A program made the position numbers and the translations under genes. From Metabacillus idriensis (GTDB lineage Bacteria; Bacillota; Bacilli; Bacillales; Bacillaceae), in NCBI RefSeq assembly GCF_009674765.1, contig NZ_WKKF01000002.1, positions 682,001 through 746,000 on the forward strand: 64,000 nucleotides of DNA, written 5' to 3'. Within the stretch, counting starts at the first letter, position 1, and each line of letters begins with the position of its first letter. Of this stretch, positions 48,084 to 57,031 are shown in pieces. Under the pieces are notes generated by a model that saw only the letters and a list, made by a program, of their open reading frames with translations, ran no database searches and was not told where the DNA came from.

Positions 48084-49373
48084 ATGGCGAAAAGAAAGCG
48101 TATTGTGCTCGAAGAAAAAGACGGAATTATCGGTAAGGTTTGTAGAAAGTGCGATAATTGGTCGCCTTTAGAAAATTATAGTAAAGGTAAAAACGGAGTT
48201 GGAGATAGGCGTTCTGAATGTAAAACATGCGTAAATATTGGCCGAAAGCATTTACAGATGAAACCGATTATTAAAACTGTAAAAGGTGTGGACATTGAGT
48301 GCCGCAAGTGTAATCGTTGCGACAATATTAAACCTCTTACCGATTTCCAAAAGAATAAAAGCAGCCGGTTAGGAGTCAGCTCGATTTGCAGGAAGTGCGT
48401 AACTAAATCCGGAGAAAAGAGACGCAAGTCCGATATTATACTCATAGAAGCCGAAGGAAAAAAGTCACTTTACAAAAAGTGCATTCGATGTAAGGTGAAA
48501 CAGGGAGTGTCGGAATTCTATAAAAATTATCAGTCCGGTAGCGGGAGCGTTAGGTCTGAGTGTAAGACTTGTAATCTAATTAAACAAGAGGATAAGCGGT
48601 TGAAAGAGGGTCGAGATTTCGTCTTGCGCGACACCGCCTACATCAAAGGCGAGTTAGGCAAAAGATATAAAAAGTGTACAGAAATAAAAATATTGAACGA
48701 CTTTCAAGATAATACTTTAGGATTTCTAGGTAAGAGCTCAGAATGTCGTGAATGTTTAAAGTGTAGAGCTAGAAACTTCTACGTAGAAAATAAAGAAGAG
48801 TCGAAGGCTAGGAATAGTCAGTGGTATAGAAACAACCCGGAATATGTCCTTAATAAGAGCGCAAAAAGAAGAGCTAGAAAGTATGGTCTTCCTAGGACAT
48901 TCTCGCACATTGACCAAGCCGAAGTAAAAAAACATTTCAACGGATGCGCTTTAACGCAATCTGTAGACATCCAGTGGGACCATGTTATTCCAGTATCTAT
49001 AGGACACGCGGGAACAGTTATAGGAAATATGGTACCTCTAAGATCAGATTTAAATGCGTCTAAAAAGGACAAAAATTTATTCGAGTGGTTTGTCGATAAT
49101 AAAGCAAGACTCAATATTCTCGGCCATAATTTTCTGGAATTAATTGAATACTTAGCACACACCAACGCACTTACTACCCAAGAGTACGAGGATTACGTTT
49201 ACTGGTGCTTCGCAAATCCAAGAACACAGGAGAATATGATATCGACCAGTATAAGTTCTATTCAAGAGTGGATAATATCCACCGGAAGACAAATACCATT
49301 ACCAAAACACGCATTACTTAATATAAAAACTTCGAATGAGATAGGCAGTCATTCAGATAATCAAACGGCGTAG
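48084..49373 (+). CDS. Multi-zinc-ribbon HNH endonuclease-like protein
   Basis: About 429 residues. Four zinc modules of the form C(R/T)xC...(F/Y)...S(E/R)C(K/R)xC occupy the first 290 residues (e.g. CRKCDNWSPLENY ... CKTCVN; CNRCDNIKPLTDF ... CRKCVT). The C-terminal HNH-like core is WDHVIPVSIGHAGTVIGNMVPLRSDLNASKKDKN. It is a longer paralogue of 9939-10829. HNH proteins beside terminase can help cos cleavage in some phages, but homing is equally possible. ATG 48084 with GGAGGG 11 bp upstream matches the MAKRKR start of the paralogue. Confidence 0.72.
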   Translation: MAKRKRIVLEEKDGIIGKVCRKCDNWSPLENYSKGKNGVGDRRSECKTCVNIGRKHLQMKPIIKTVKGVDIECRKCNRCDNIKPLTDFQKNKSSRLGVSSICRKCVTKSGEKRRKSDIILIEAEGKKSLYKKCIRCKVKQGVSEFYKNYQSGSGSVRSECKTCNLIKQEDKRLKEGRDFVLRDTAYIKGELGKRYKKCTEIKILNDFQDNTLGFLGKSSECRECLKCRARNFYVENKEESKARNSQWYRNNPEYVLNKSAKRRARKYGLPRTFSHIDQAEVKKHFNGCALTQSVDIQWDHVIPVSIGHAGTVIGNMVPLRSDLNASKKDKNLFEWFVDNKARLNILGHNFLELIEYLAHTNALTTQEYEDYVYWCFANPRTQENMISTSISSIQEWIISTGRQIPLPKHALLNIKTSNEIGSHSDNQTA

Positions 49374-49394
49374 AGCGGCAACTCTACGCTTTTT
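49368..49394 (+). terminator. Terminator before the packaging genes
   Basis: GCGTAGAG-cggcaa-CTCTACGC followed by five T, overlapping the stop codon of the HNH-like gene. Confidence 0.92.
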
Positions 49395-49417
49395 ATTTTG
49401 AGAAAGGAGTAATTTGT

Positions 49418-49849
49418 ATGTCAATTAAATTAAAGGCTTTAGAAGCGAAATTAGACGTTAGGAAGCGAAAAGCAGCGTTCCTGCTCGTGGAGAACGAAAT
49501 GAAATCAAGTGCCGAACAACGAACTCAAGAAGACATTGCTCAAGAAATTGGTGTAACTTATAAGAGTTTATGGGAGTGGCGGAAAAAAGACCCGATTTTC
49601 ATCGAATACAAAAACGCACTTGCAGACGATTTCCTTTCGGAGAACAGAGCGTTTGTTTATGCGCAGTTAATGAAATTAATTGGCGGAAGCCAGCCAAGTG
49701 TTAAGGGAATTGACCTTTTCATGCGTAGATTCGGATTACTAACCGATAAAACGATAACTGAAACGGCAGAAACATCCGGAGCACGTAGCGATGAGGATAT
49801 CGAAAAAGAGCTTGAAGAACTAGACGAACTACTTAAAGGCGACGATTAA
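49418..49849 (+). CDS. terS: Terminase small subunit (phBC6A51-type HTH)
   Basis: A 143-residue protein with an N-terminal helix-turn-helix (TQEDIAQEIGVTYKSLWEWRKKDPIFIEYKN) of the type found in small terminase subunits of Bacillus phages, a central oligomerisation helix, and an acidic C-terminus (EDIEKELEELDELLKG). It would recognise the packaging site and recruit the motor. GAAAGGAG precedes the ATG; the large subunit follows after 15 bp. Confidence 0.8.
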   Translation: MSIKLKALEAKLDVRKRKAAFLLVENEMKSSAEQRTQEDIAQEIGVTYKSLWEWRKKDPIFIEYKNALADDFLSENRAFVYAQLMKLIGGSQPSVKGIDLFMRRFGLLTDKTITETAETSGARSDEDIEKELEELDELLKGDD

Positions 49850-49864
49850 GGGAGGTGACGGGTA

Positions 49865-51634
49865 ATGGCGAATATTAACGGTAAATGGCTCGATCGACAA
49901 ACCCGTCAATCTCGAATCGACTTACTTTCGAAGCGTATTGAAAAGTTACGGGCATTATTCGAGAAAAAAACAATTACGGGATTTCAGAAAGAAACGTTAG
50001 TCACTGATACCTTAGAATTAAAGAAACTAAGTCGTATTCACCGCGCCGAAATTGATATGCTTTATTTTTTCTACGAGTATTTTTCGGAAGCTCGAAATCC
50101 AGGCAACCCCGACAATCTTGTTCCTACGAATAAAGTCGATATGGATCAGGCGCCGGATTTCCACGTTAAGCTATCCCGAATATTAGACTCCGTATCAAAT
50201 CGGAATAGAACCGCGCGTATAGCGTGGGCAGCAAGTCGTGGTCATGCAAAATCAGCATACTTATCGAATGCCTTTCCGGTACATGAAATTGTTTATCGTA
50301 AGCGGAAAATGATACTTATTATTTCGGAAACGAATGCGGGTTCAAAGAAGTTTATTAAGTGGGTAGCGGGGCAGTTAAAATACAACTTAAAACTTCGCGA
50401 AGATTTCGGAGAAATGCTTTTCGAGCAAAAGTCGCGAAATGAAAAAGACTCCGAAGAAGCTTTCTTAACCACTACCGGAATTAAGATGGAAGCTACTTCA
50501 CTAGGAACACAGATTCGTGGATTTCGTAACGGTTCTCAGCGTCCGGATTTAATTTTGCTGGATGACTTAGAATCCCGTGACTCAAATAACACGCCCGAAC
50601 TTCGCCAAAAATCAAAAGACTGGCTTAATCAAGATTTAATGCCCGCTTATGATCCTACTCAAACGGCAGTTATTTTTATGGGAACTCTGGTTCATCACGA
50701 CTCACTTTTGAATTACGTTTTAAGCGAGCGGCGAGATTTCATTAAAAATAGTTTCCCCGCGATATTGGAATGGCCGAAGAGAATGGATATGTGGGAAGAG
50801 TTTCAGCGCATTTATCGCGAATACATTCCGACAGAAGAAGAACTCGCAGAAATGGAAGATGCAGAGGAAGAAATGCCGACACCAAGCGCAAGGGCAGCGT
50901 TAGAGTTTTACGCTCGAAATAAAGAAACGATGGATGAAGGCGCAAAGGTTTTGTGGCCAGCTCGGTTTCCGTTAGCACACCTTTTCCTAGAGAAGATAAA
51001 CTACGGAAACAAAGCGTTCAACACGGAGTTTATGAATATTCCGTTAGATGAAGAGTCGCAAGTATTTAAACCTGACTCATTTTATTACTACGATGACGTC
51101 GAAAAGTTTCCGCATGACAAGTTCATTTACGGAATGGGACTAGATTTCGCTATGGGCAAGGAAAAGGGCGATTATTCAGCGCTCATCACAGTCGCAATGC
51201 ACCGAACGACTAAGAAAATATACGTTGTCGACGCGTTTGTTCAGCGACTGCATCCCGACAAGTTCCTAACGGTCATAGTCGATAAAGTAAAGAAACTGCA
51301 GCCGGATAAAATAGGCGCGGAATCACAAATGGCGCAAGAGCTCTTCGTCGACCATATGAAGCAGTCGTTAGAAAAAATCGGATACCCTGCGCACACTCGC
51401 GTTAAGAAGATATATCAACGCGGTAGAAAAGAATTGCGAATCGAAGCCATGCAGCCGGACATAGAATCCGGAAAAATCGTATTTAATCGAAGTCACTCCG
51501 TTCTACTCGAACACTTCGAAAGGTACGGCTCAAAGTGGCATGATGACGGACCGGATGCGCTCAGTATGGCGATAGCATCCGTAAGATCAGGAAGTAAGCG
51601 ACGCGCAGGTAACGCTGGAAGCTATCGATATTAA
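49865..51634 (+). CDS. terL: Terminase large subunit
   Basis: A 589-residue packaging motor. The ATPase shows a Walker A variant WAASRGHAKSAYLS, Walker B LILLDDLESRD and coupling motif VIFMGTLVH. The C-terminal RNase-H-like nuclease shows GMGLDFAMGKEKGDYSAL, KIGAESQMAQ and WHDDGPDALSMA. All catalytic acids are present. GGGAGGTGA precedes the ATG. Confidence 0.95.
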   Translation: MANINGKWLDRQTRQSRIDLLSKRIEKLRALFEKKTITGFQKETLVTDTLELKKLSRIHRAEIDMLYFFYEYFSEARNPGNPDNLVPTNKVDMDQAPDFHVKLSRILDSVSNRNRTARIAWAASRGHAKSAYLSNAFPVHEIVYRKRKMILIISETNAGSKKFIKWVAGQLKYNLKLREDFGEMLFEQKSRNEKDSEEAFLTTTGIKMEATSLGTQIRGFRNGSQRPDLILLDDLESRDSNNTPELRQKSKDWLNQDLMPAYDPTQTAVIFMGTLVHHDSLLNYVLSERRDFIKNSFPAILEWPKRMDMWEEFQRIYREYIPTEEELAEMEDAEEEMPTPSARAALEFYARNKETMDEGAKVLWPARFPLAHLFLEKINYGNKAFNTEFMNIPLDEESQVFKPDSFYYYDDVEKFPHDKFIYGMGLDFAMGKEKGDYSALITVAMHRTTKKIYVVDAFVQRLHPDKFLTVIVDKVKKLQPDKIGAESQMAQELFVDHMKQSLEKIGYPAHTRVKKIYQRGRKELRIEAMQPDIESGKIVFNRSHSVLLEHFERYGSKWHDDGPDALSMAIASVRSGSKRRAGNAGSYRY

Positions 51635-51649
51635 CGAAAGGAGGCGGAC

Positions 51650-53185
51650 ATTATAGCGATTGATCCGAATTTAATTAACGGTTTATTTCTTAATAATCCG
51701 ATGAGGGAAGCGCTTGGACAAAAAGAGTTCGACCGTATGGTAAAAGAATCTAATCTGTACGATCGCTACTACGGCGAATTAAACGCGTGGACTGACTACG
51801 ATAAGCCTGCCGGACTTGACTACGAACCTACGAAATTATCTATGAATTATACGCGTAAAATTATCGATACGATTGCGACATGGCAATTCGAAAAAGAACC
51901 GAAGGTAACAGTTCCGCCGGATGTACTTGATGACCCTGCGTTAATGGTTATGCCGGGGTATATGCCTAGTACGGAGCAACAAGTCGAGAATAGTCGCGCT
52001 AAAGCAAAAGAGCGCTTGTTAACGTGGGTTTGGGACGACAACCGGATGCACGAAAAGTTATTGGCTGCGGCTAAAGACCGTTCAATATCGAAGACTGGCG
52101 TGTACGCTCGCCTACATTACGATACCCGTCGCGGAGGACTCAAAATCATATGGCACCCATCTACCGAAGTAGTTGCGATTTATAACGAGTGGGATGTTGA
52201 TGAGCTAGAAGAAGTTCACTTTATGGCGTACTTAGACGAGGAAGCGACGAGATTATGGAAGCTTTCTTATTACCTTGTTTGGGATGAATTAGCAGGCATG
52301 TATGACTGCGAAATCGAGGAAGCGGTGTATGACAATACATTAGCGCAAACAGAAGAGCGTGTTAAACGGAAATCAATGGGACTGGATTTCATCCCTGTAG
52401 TTCATGTGCCTACTGAAAAATTAACGGGTGCTCTCGAAGGACAGTCCGACTTAGAAAAGTTAGTTATGATAGCCGAAGAAATCGATAAGAAACTAAGTGA
52501 TTATTCGGACGCGCTTCGCTTCGAGATGTTTGCGATTACTCTCCTAACTAACGTAGATGAAGACCCTAAAAACCCTTTAAAAATCAGCCCATCCGCAAAA
52601 TGGAATCTCGGAGAAGGGGATAACGAAAGTGGAGTACCAGAAGCGAAAAAGTTAGAATCCGGATTTAAGTTTAAAGAAGCTATCGAAGGATACTTAGACC
52701 GCATGTACGAAGCCTTACATGAAATCAGCGAAGTACCTGTCGTAAACACCGCCGATATGAATACCGGAGGCATAAACGACATGGCACTTAAACAGTTATA
52801 TTCCGCGATTATTTCGAAAACGCAGCGCTCGTGGATTATATGGCAGGCGAGGCTACAAACGCTTAACGAGTATATCTTGCGTTATATGAAGGCACGCCAA
52901 GACCATCCGAGATTCAAGTACGATAAAGAATGGCTAGCGCAAGTCGACGAGTACTACGACAGCGAAATCGTATTCGGACTTCCACTTCCGCAGGATCAAG
53001 CGGCATTAGTAACGCAACTAGGCGAAGAGATTGCGACAGAAATTGAATCGATTAAAGGCGCTATCACACGAAGCGGAAAAGAGAACGCAGAGGCGAAGTT
53101 AATGGAAATACTCGCTGAACGTAATCTAATGCGACAATCGCAAGACCCGTATAAAGAAGATATTGAAGAAAGCACTACCGAATAA
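51650..53185 (+). CDS. Portal protein (SPP1 gp6-like)
   Basis: About 511 residues. Recognisable portal features: LSMNYTRKIIDTIATWQFEKEP, DRSISKTGVYARLHYD, VVHVPTEKLTGALEGQSDLEKL and the long crown/stem helices LDRMYEALHEISEVPVV. The frame is open upstream of the first ATG (51701) and encodes AIDPNLINGLFLNNPMREAL, a natural portal start, directly after AAAGGAGG. Only ATT (51650) or ATA (51653) can initiate it, so a non-standard start is likely; starting at 51701 would leave a 57-bp leader with the ribosome site wasted. Confidence 0.82.
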   Translation: MIAIDPNLINGLFLNNPMREALGQKEFDRMVKESNLYDRYYGELNAWTDYDKPAGLDYEPTKLSMNYTRKIIDTIATWQFEKEPKVTVPPDVLDDPALMVMPGYMPSTEQQVENSRAKAKERLLTWVWDDNRMHEKLLAAAKDRSISKTGVYARLHYDTRRGGLKIIWHPSTEVVAIYNEWDVDELEEVHFMAYLDEEATRLWKLSYYLVWDELAGMYDCEIEEAVYDNTLAQTEERVKRKSMGLDFIPVVHVPTEKLTGALEGQSDLEKLVMIAEEIDKKLSDYSDALRFEMFAITLLTNVDEDPKNPLKISPSAKWNLGEGDNESGVPEAKKLESGFKFKEAIEGYLDRMYEALHEISEVPVVNTADMNTGGINDMALKQLYSAIISKTQRSWIIWQARLQTLNEYILRYMKARQDHPRFKYDKEWLAQVDEYYDSEIVFGLPLPQDQAALVTQLGEEIATEIESIKGAITRSGKENAEAKLMEILAERNLMRQSQDPYKEDIEESTTE

Positions 53186-53236
53186 CAAAGTCTTGACTTA
53201 CGGAATGTCGATAAACTTTCGGTTTTTTGTTATTCG
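53179..53236. repeat. Perfect 11-bp inverted repeat between portal and scaffold genes
   Basis: CGAATAACAAA and TTTGTTATTCG enclose 36 bp. The left arm includes the portal stop codon, and TTTTTT precedes the right arm. It is probably a terminator or mRNA processing element controlling structural-gene dosage. Confidence 0.65.
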
Positions 53237-53274
53237 TAAACTATGAGCGACGGCTCTAAAACGGAGGTAACGAA

Positions 53275-53985
53275 ATGAATAAATTCCTTTTACCGTTAAA
53301 CTTACAATTCTTTTCAGAAGAACCGCCAGCTAACGTGGACAACAAAAAACCTACGGATGTGGATCCGGAAAATAAACCGTCAGAAAAAACGTTCACACAA
53401 GCGGAGTTAGACGATATCCTTGCGAAACGTCTTAAACGCGAGAAAGAAAAAGCGGCAGAGTTAGACGAAAAGCTAAAGCGCCTAGAAGAATACGAAAAGG
53501 CGGAGGCAGAACGTAAGAAAGCGGAAATGTCCGAAGCAGAGCGTTTGAAAGCCGAGAAGGAAGAAGCGTCTAAGAGAGCGGAAGAAGCTACGGAACAAGC
53601 TAAAAAAGCAGGCGAGGCAGCAAACGCACGTATCATCAACACTGAGATTCGTAGTATTGCTCGTTCGCTTAATGCTAACGATCCGAGCGACGTATTAGCA
53701 CTACTTGATAAGTCGGTGATTGAGATTGATAGCGACGGTAACGTTAATGGCGTTGAAGAAGCCGTCAAGATATTGAAGGAGGCGAAACCGTGGATGTTTA
53801 AGCAATCAATCGGTGCAGACGCATCAGGTGGAAGCAATCCTCCGAAGAATCCAGGTGCTAGCGAGTTATCAGTAAAAGAAAAAGAGTTAGCGGATATCCA
53901 GGAGCAAGCAAGAAAGAATCCTAGATTATTAGGAAAAGTAACTAAACTATATAACGAAATTTTAGAACTTCGTAACAAGAAATAA
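53275..53985 (+). CDS. Scaffold protein (DUF4355-like)
   Basis: A 236-residue protein opening MNKFLLPLNLQFFSE, a conserved start of Firmicute phage scaffold proteins. A highly charged coiled coil (AKRLKREKEKAAELDEKLKR) and a C-terminal capsid-binding helix (NPRLLGKVTKLYNEILELRNKK) follow. It directs capsid assembly and is removed later. GGAGGTAAC precedes the ATG; the capsid gene follows. Confidence 0.85.
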   Translation: MNKFLLPLNLQFFSEEPPANVDNKKPTDVDPENKPSEKTFTQAELDDILAKRLKREKEKAAELDEKLKRLEEYEKAEAERKKAEMSEAERLKAEKEEASKRAEEATEQAKKAGEAANARIINTEIRSIARSLNANDPSDVLALLDKSVIEIDSDGNVNGVEEAVKILKEAKPWMFKQSIGADASGGSNPPKNPGASELSVKEKELADIQEQARKNPRLLGKVTKLYNEILELRNKK

Positions 53986-53988
53986 TTA

Positions 53989-54010
53989 GTCGCCATAGGC
54001 GGCTTTTATT
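53989..54010 (+). terminator. Hairpin between scaffold and capsid genes
   Basis: GTCGCC-ata-GGCGGC followed by TTTTATT; probably an attenuating terminator. Confidence 0.65.
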
Positions 54011-54045
54011 AATTTAAAACAAACAAAAACTAGGGGGATTTACAA

Positions 54046-55167
54046 ATGGTAGCCAATTCTTATGAATTTCAACAACAAGTACGTCAAATGCAAGCAAACG
54101 TGGATTTAATTCTCCAAAAAGCTCCGGTTCTTTTCGGTCTTATCGGAATGGGGGGCGGACTAACTCAAACTAAGTTCGAATGGCAGAACGACTACCTTAA
54201 TAGCGACACAGGTATCGTAAAAACAGCAGCTCTAGCTGGGGATACTTCAATCGCGTTAAAGGTAGGAGAAGCGCAAAAGTTTTCAGTTAACGCATTAGTA
54301 CAAAACGGCCTTGAAGTAGTCCGTGTAACTGCAGTAAACGAAGCAACAGACGTTCTTACTGTAACTCGTGGATATGACGCCACTACTCCGGAAGCAATTG
54401 CTGTAGACGCTGAGTTGAAAGTTATTTCTCGTCCACGTCCAGAAGGTGAAGACACTTTCCGTAAAAACGAAATTAACGATCGTTTAGTATCATTCAACTT
54501 CTCACAAATCTTCTCTCGTTACGCTGCGGTTTCTCGTACGCAACAACAAATCAATACTTACGGTGTTGAAGATGAGTTAGATTACCAAGTTAACCTACGC
54601 TTACAAGAAATGATTCGCGAAATGAACAACTCTTTAATCTACGGCCGTAAATACGTTGGTTCAGCAGCACAACCTCGTACAACTGGCGGATTATTCGCAT
54701 TCGCAGGAGAGCAAGGATCATTCAATAAAGCTTTCGCTAATGCTGAGATTGACGCTAAAGGACTTAACGATGCAGTTGAAGCTGTATTCACACGCGGAGG
54801 ATCTGTAAACACTATTCTTTGCTCACCTAACGTTGCTCGTCAAATCACTAAGCTTGGCGGTAACACTATCCAAACTACTCGTGGAGAAAATCAAATCGGT
54901 CACCAAATCTTGAGCTTTGTTTCTGACCTTCCTGGCGGTGCAATCTCAAGCGTAGTAGTTGACCAAAACATGCCTAAAGACCGCGCACTATTACTTGATA
55001 TCGACAAAGTTAAGGCTCGCTACTTAACTCCTGTATACGATCAAGACGCTACATTGCCGGGTGGAGACTACTTCTCTCGCGTAATCCGTGGAGAAATGGG
55101 CTTCGAAATCAAGAACGCTAAAGAATCCGTGGCGGTACTTTCTGGAATCTCTAAAACTGTATCTTAA
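54046..55167 (+). CDS. Major capsid protein (SU10/DUF5309-like)
   Basis: A 373-residue protein. EWQNDYLNSDTGIVKTAALAG, a central insertion, FRKNEINDRLVSFNFSQIFSRYAAVSRTQQQI, and the C-terminal VRFLTPVYD-like part (KARYLTPVYDQDATLPGGDYFSRVIRGEMGFEIKN) fit the HK97-fold SU10-like group. Its codons (CGT, ACT, GCT; fewer CpG) are markedly different from neighbouring genes, as expected for very high expression. AGGGGG precedes the ATG. Confidence 0.88.
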   Translation: MVANSYEFQQQVRQMQANVDLILQKAPVLFGLIGMGGGLTQTKFEWQNDYLNSDTGIVKTAALAGDTSIALKVGEAQKFSVNALVQNGLEVVRVTAVNEATDVLTVTRGYDATTPEAIAVDAELKVISRPRPEGEDTFRKNEINDRLVSFNFSQIFSRYAAVSRTQQQINTYGVEDELDYQVNLRLQEMIREMNNSLIYGRKYVGSAAQPRTTGGLFAFAGEQGSFNKAFANAEIDAKGLNDAVEAVFTRGGSVNTILCSPNVARQITKLGGNTIQTTRGENQIGHQILSFVSDLPGGAISSVVVDQNMPKDRALLLDIDKVKARYLTPVYDQDATLPGGDYFSRVIRGEMGFEIKNAKESVAVLSGISKTVS

Positions 55168-55177
55168 TTGACTTATT

Positions 55178-55210
55178 GGCGGGCTTAACGGCTCGCCTTT
55201 TCTTTTTGAT
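55178..55210 (+). terminator. Terminator after the capsid gene
   Basis: GGCGGGC-ttaacg-GCTCGCC followed by TTTTCTTTTT. Confidence 0.88.
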
Positions 55211-55231
55211 TAACGAAAGGAGGACGAGAAC

Positions 55232-55432
55232 ATGGCGAAATTTAAAACACTTCCAAACTACGAATTAACAAGACCTGAGTTACACGTACAGTTCGATTCG
55301 TCCGGTAATTTTGAAACTAGCGACGAATTCGAAATTAAATACCTCGAATCACTTGCACCTTTTATCGAACGAGTAGATAAGCCGAAGTCAGAACCAAAAG
55401 CACCCGCGAAGACGAGCGCTAAATCAAAATAA
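55232..55432 (+). CDS. Small head-region protein, 66 aa
   Basis: MAKFKTLPNYELTRPELHVQFDSSGNFETSDEFEIKYL... with a Lys/Pro/Ala-rich tail. Small proteins with a (S/D)xxFEI...YL(R/E) core between capsid and connector genes are common in Firmicute phages; the role is unknown, perhaps capsid decoration. Confidence 0.6.
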   Translation: MAKFKTLPNYELTRPELHVQFDSSGNFETSDEFEIKYLESLAPFIERVDKPKSEPKAPAKTSAKSK

Positions 55433-55447
55433 CGGAGGTGACGCCAA

Positions 55448-55804
55448 TTGGCGACATTAAGTGAGCGATTAACAAAACGCTTTCGGAACGTACCAGGCGT
55501 TACAACCATAGATGTTGCCGATTGGCTAACCGAAGCACAACTAGAAAGCGAACTAATCGAAGGCACGGATGTAAATACAGACAACGCGATAATCTACTTA
55601 GCTTTTGCGCTAGGATGCGAGGTCATAGCGGCTGATGCAGCGAGATACTTTAAGTATGGTGACGGAGAAGAGAACGTAGATAAGTCGGCAGTATTCGGCA
55701 ACTATATGGCATTAGCGAAAGACGCCCGTAAAAACTATCGAAAACATGTACGAGGCAGGTCAGGAGCTACACAAAGTCACGTAGGAAGAGCGGATGACCG
55801 ATGA
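55448..55804 (+). CDS. Head-tail adaptor (gp15-like)
   Basis: A 118-residue helical protein (TIDVADWLTEAQLESELIEG ... YLAFALGCEVIAADAARYFKYGDGEENVDKSAVFGNYMALAKDARKNYRK) at the usual position of the connector adaptor. TTG start behind CGGAGGTGA. The stop overlaps the next start. Confidence 0.7.
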   Translation: MATLSERLTKRFRNVPGVTTIDVADWLTEAQLESELIEGTDVNTDNAIIYLAFALGCEVIAADAARYFKYGDGEENVDKSAVFGNYMALAKDARKNYRKHVRGRSGATQSHVGRADDR

Positions 55805-56634
55805 CGGCGCAAGAACAACTCGATCGCCTAATGATGAAATTGGCGCAGGACTATCAGCGATTAAACGCCAAGCAGCAGTCATTCGCGATAAAGGAAATCG
55901 GACGCGTTCGGCTAGAGATTGGCGACATGCTCGCAGATTACGCGGGAGACGACGGAATGATTAAAAAACAGCGCCTTAACCGGCTACTCCGCGACTTGGA
56001 ATCGATCGAAAAGTCGGTACGGAAGACAGGCGAAATCGCCTTTACGAAAGTGGCGGAAGAATCTTCATCCTTCGCCATTGCAGGCGCAAGTAGTGCGTTA
56101 GTGGAAGCGGTAGGAGCGGCAACCATTTCCGGAATTGCTTTCGACCGTATTAATCGGCATGTGCTCGAATATGTAACGCGAAGATTCGCAGACGACGGAC
56201 TAGTGCTATCGGATCGCGTATGGAATCTTGCGGGTGAACAACGCGACCAATTATCGAAGGTGTTGCGCAGTGGAATCATTCGCGGTGAATCCGTAAGCAA
56301 GATGATCGCAGGAGTACGCCAAGTCTACGATAACGAAACGTGGAAGATACGGCGCTTAGTTGTAACGGAAGGCAATACGGCGATGAGAACGGCGGTAGCG
56401 TTCAATGGGCGCGAAAGCAACATCGTACAAGGAATACGTATCCATCGCGGTAAAGCGAATCGCCCGGACCATAAATGTACCGTATTAGAACTCGCGGACA
56501 GCTACGGACTTGGAACCGGAGTTTATCCGACGTCGGCATCAGAAGTATACAATCCGCATGTAAATTGCACATCGACATTGACGTACGAATTAGTCGAAAG
56601 GGAGGCGCTATTCCGAAATGCTAACGAACGATGA
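55801..56634 (+). CDS. Minor head protein / head morphogenesis (Mu F-like)
   Basis: A 277-residue protein. The C-terminal part, VVTEGNTAMRTAVAFNGRESNIVQGIRIHRG...DHKCTVLELADSYGLGTGVYPTSASEVYNPHVNCTSTL, carries the conserved Cys/His pattern (DHKC...HVNC) of the Mu F-like/SPP1 gp7 family. It is found a few copies per head and is injected or helps DNA exit. The usual place is near portal; here it follows the adaptor. Confidence 0.75.
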   Translation: MTAQEQLDRLMMKLAQDYQRLNAKQQSFAIKEIGRVRLEIGDMLADYAGDDGMIKKQRLNRLLRDLESIEKSVRKTGEIAFTKVAEESSSFAIAGASSALVEAVGAATISGIAFDRINRHVLEYVTRRFADDGLVLSDRVWNLAGEQRDQLSKVLRSGIIRGESVSKMIAGVRQVYDNETWKIRRLVVTEGNTAMRTAVAFNGRESNIVQGIRIHRGKANRPDHKCTVLELADSYGLGTGVYPTSASEVYNPHVNCTSTLTYELVEREALFRNANER

Positions 56635-57031
56635 TATTAATTTTATTAAAGCGAATCGCATAGAGATTACGGAAAATCGCACCGTCCCCGTCGTACTATT
56701 GCGCACGTTACCAGGCGATGAGGATCCGTATACAGGCGAATTTGCGGATGAGTACGTAGGCAATTACGCTATGAGCGCTACTATGTACGCAGAAGAGACG
56801 GTGCTAGCGGTATGGAAAGAATATTCGTCAGTTGCGAACGGCGACCGCAGCGTTATTGGCGGAGTGGAACTGCAGCAGGACGACGTACAGATGACGCTAG
56901 ATGCTTCGGTAGATATGGTCGGAATTGAACGCGTTAAGTATCTCGGCGAAACATTCGAGATAATAACGGTCGACCGTCGAGGAATTGGCGACACCAATCG
57001 TTATGAGTGCGTAGTTAGGCGGGTGGTTTAA
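56618..57031 (+). CDS. Head-closure/stopper-type protein, 137 aa
   Basis: Beta-rich protein with PYTGEFADEYVGNYAMSATMY and VERVKYLGETFEIITVDRRG-type strands (IERVKYLGETFEIITVDR). Position and size fit gp16-like stoppers that seal the connector. It overlaps both neighbours, consistent with coupled assembly genes. Confidence 0.6.
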   Translation: MLTNDDINFIKANRIEITENRTVPVVLLRTLPGDEDPYTGEFADEYVGNYAMSATMYAEETVLAVWKEYSSVANGDRSVIGGVELQQDDVQMTLDASVDMVGIERVKYLGETFEIITVDRRGIGDTNRYECVVRRVV

